Of a stretch of DNA of 64,000 bases, positions 63,687 through 64,000 are shown piece by piece. The notes under the pieces were generated by a model. The model searched no databases. It was given only the letters and a program-made list of their open reading frames with translations, and was not told the origin of the DNA. Numbering within the stretch: position 1 is the first letter of the stretch; each line of letters begins with the position of its first letter. Source of the DNA: Rhizobium sp. WSM4643. GTDB taxonomy: Bacteria > Pseudomonadota > Alphaproteobacteria > Rhizobiales > Rhizobiaceae. The stretch covers positions 1-64,000 of the forward strand of contig NZ_CP104042.1 of the NCBI RefSeq assembly GCF_025152745.1, in the 5' to 3' direction. The translations under genes and the position numbers were made by a program.

Positions 63687-64000
63687 GCGCACAGGTTCTT
63701 GACCGCACACTGACATCCGTCCGCATCGGAGATCCCAACGGAAGCTATCCGATCTTCGACGCCACTGGCTCGACCATCGCGCCGGGACGGTGGAACATGT
63801 CGGGCAGCCCGATCATCTATACGAGCGAGCACTATTCGACGGCGCTGCTGGAAAAACTCGTCCATGGCAGCGGGCGGCTGCCGCCCAACCAGCACTATGT
63901 CACGATCACCCTGCCGCGTGGGCTAAGCTACGAAGTCTTCTCCGAGCCCGCGCTGCCCGGCTGGGACAGCATGCCGGCTGTTGTCAGCAAGGCTTTCGGC
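63683..64000 (+). CDS. RES-domain toxin (partial, runs off the window)
   Basis: The first 106 codons of a RES toxin: RIGDPNGSYPIFDATGSTIA, then PGRWNMSGSPIIYTSEHYST followed by ALLEKL, which are the conserved G-R-W-N, Y-T-S and A-x-x-E features of the fold. RES toxins consume NAD+ or ADP-ribosylate targets, causing growth arrest. The GTG start overlaps the antitoxin stop. The C-terminal third is beyond the window. Confidence 0.9.
   Translation, partial: MSAQVLDRTLTSVRIGDPNGSYPIFDATGSTIAPGRWNMSGSPIIYTSEHYSTALLEKLVHGSGRLPPNQHYVTITLPRGLSYEVFSEPALPGWDSMPAVVSKAFG

Noticed and set aside
1..64000. tRNA, rRNA, complete insertion sequences, conjugation (tra/trb/virB) genes
   Set aside because: I looked for them through motifs and found none that I could support.

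Overview
The window reads like part of a secondary replicon (plasmid or chromid) of a fast-growing Rhizobium, closest in style to the R. leguminosarum / R. etli group. The basis is a repABC operon at the left edge, the alphaproteobacterial gene set, two rhizobial palindromic intergenic repeats, and a complete glpR-glpD-glpSTPQUV-glpK glycerol region of the type described from an R. leguminosarum plasmid. The species is inferred from recognised families, not from a database search.

Layout. 1-3.8 kb: repA-repB-(antisense RNA)-repC, followed by two parS-type sites. 4.1-7.0 kb: decayed DNA, with a frameshifted MBL-fold hydrolase, a ProQ/FinO-domain protein and a broken HEPN-like gene with a small partner. 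7.3-23 kb: a conserved but poorly understood plasmid gene set (ParB-like protein, DUF932, a 1458-aa methyltransferase/strawberry-notch helicase, Toprim protein, DUF2493/SLOG protein, Phd/PemK-like toxin-antitoxin pair, DUF736, HU, WGR and several small unknown proteins). Many of these genes are separated by hairpins or share copied leader DNA. 23.0-24.4 kb: gene-poor DNA with seven perfect inverted repeats in about 550 bases, then a GCGAAT-rich stretch and LysR debris.

24.9-30.2 kb: a sugar uptake locus (RbsD/FucU mutarotase, LacI repressor, RbsA/C/B-like ABC transporter) with a LacI-type operator. 30.2-35.5 kb: a phasin, a relic of a second repC, and a polysaccharide locus (initiating sugar phosphate transferase, membrane-anchored NDP-sugar dehydratase, Wzy/WaaL-like membrane protein). 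35.9-48.8 kb: small stress-type proteins, GntR-uxuA, TetR-emrAB, an aldose epimerase, an ABC-F ATPase, and small membrane and periplasmic proteins, with relics of a VOC protein and an acetyltransferase. 49-52 kb: an unknown protein and a divergent LysR / EamA exporter pair.

52-62 kb: the glycerol regulon. GlpR probably acts on TTCG elements spaced 11 bases apart. GlpSTPQUV imports glycerol, GlpK phosphorylates it and GlpD oxidises glycerol 3-phosphate. 62.2-64 kb: a free-standing alanyl-tRNA-synthetase-like catalytic core, then a Xre/RES toxin-antitoxin pair whose toxin gene runs off the window.

The most notable points are the repC relic at 31.1 kb, which resembles a different RepC lineage from the intact gene; the AlaRS-like paralogue lacking the usual tRNA-recognition and editing parts; the GlpS/GlpT ATPase pair whose defects all fall in one composite ATP site; the helical array of GlpR-type elements; and the inverted-repeat block at 23.0-23.56 kb.
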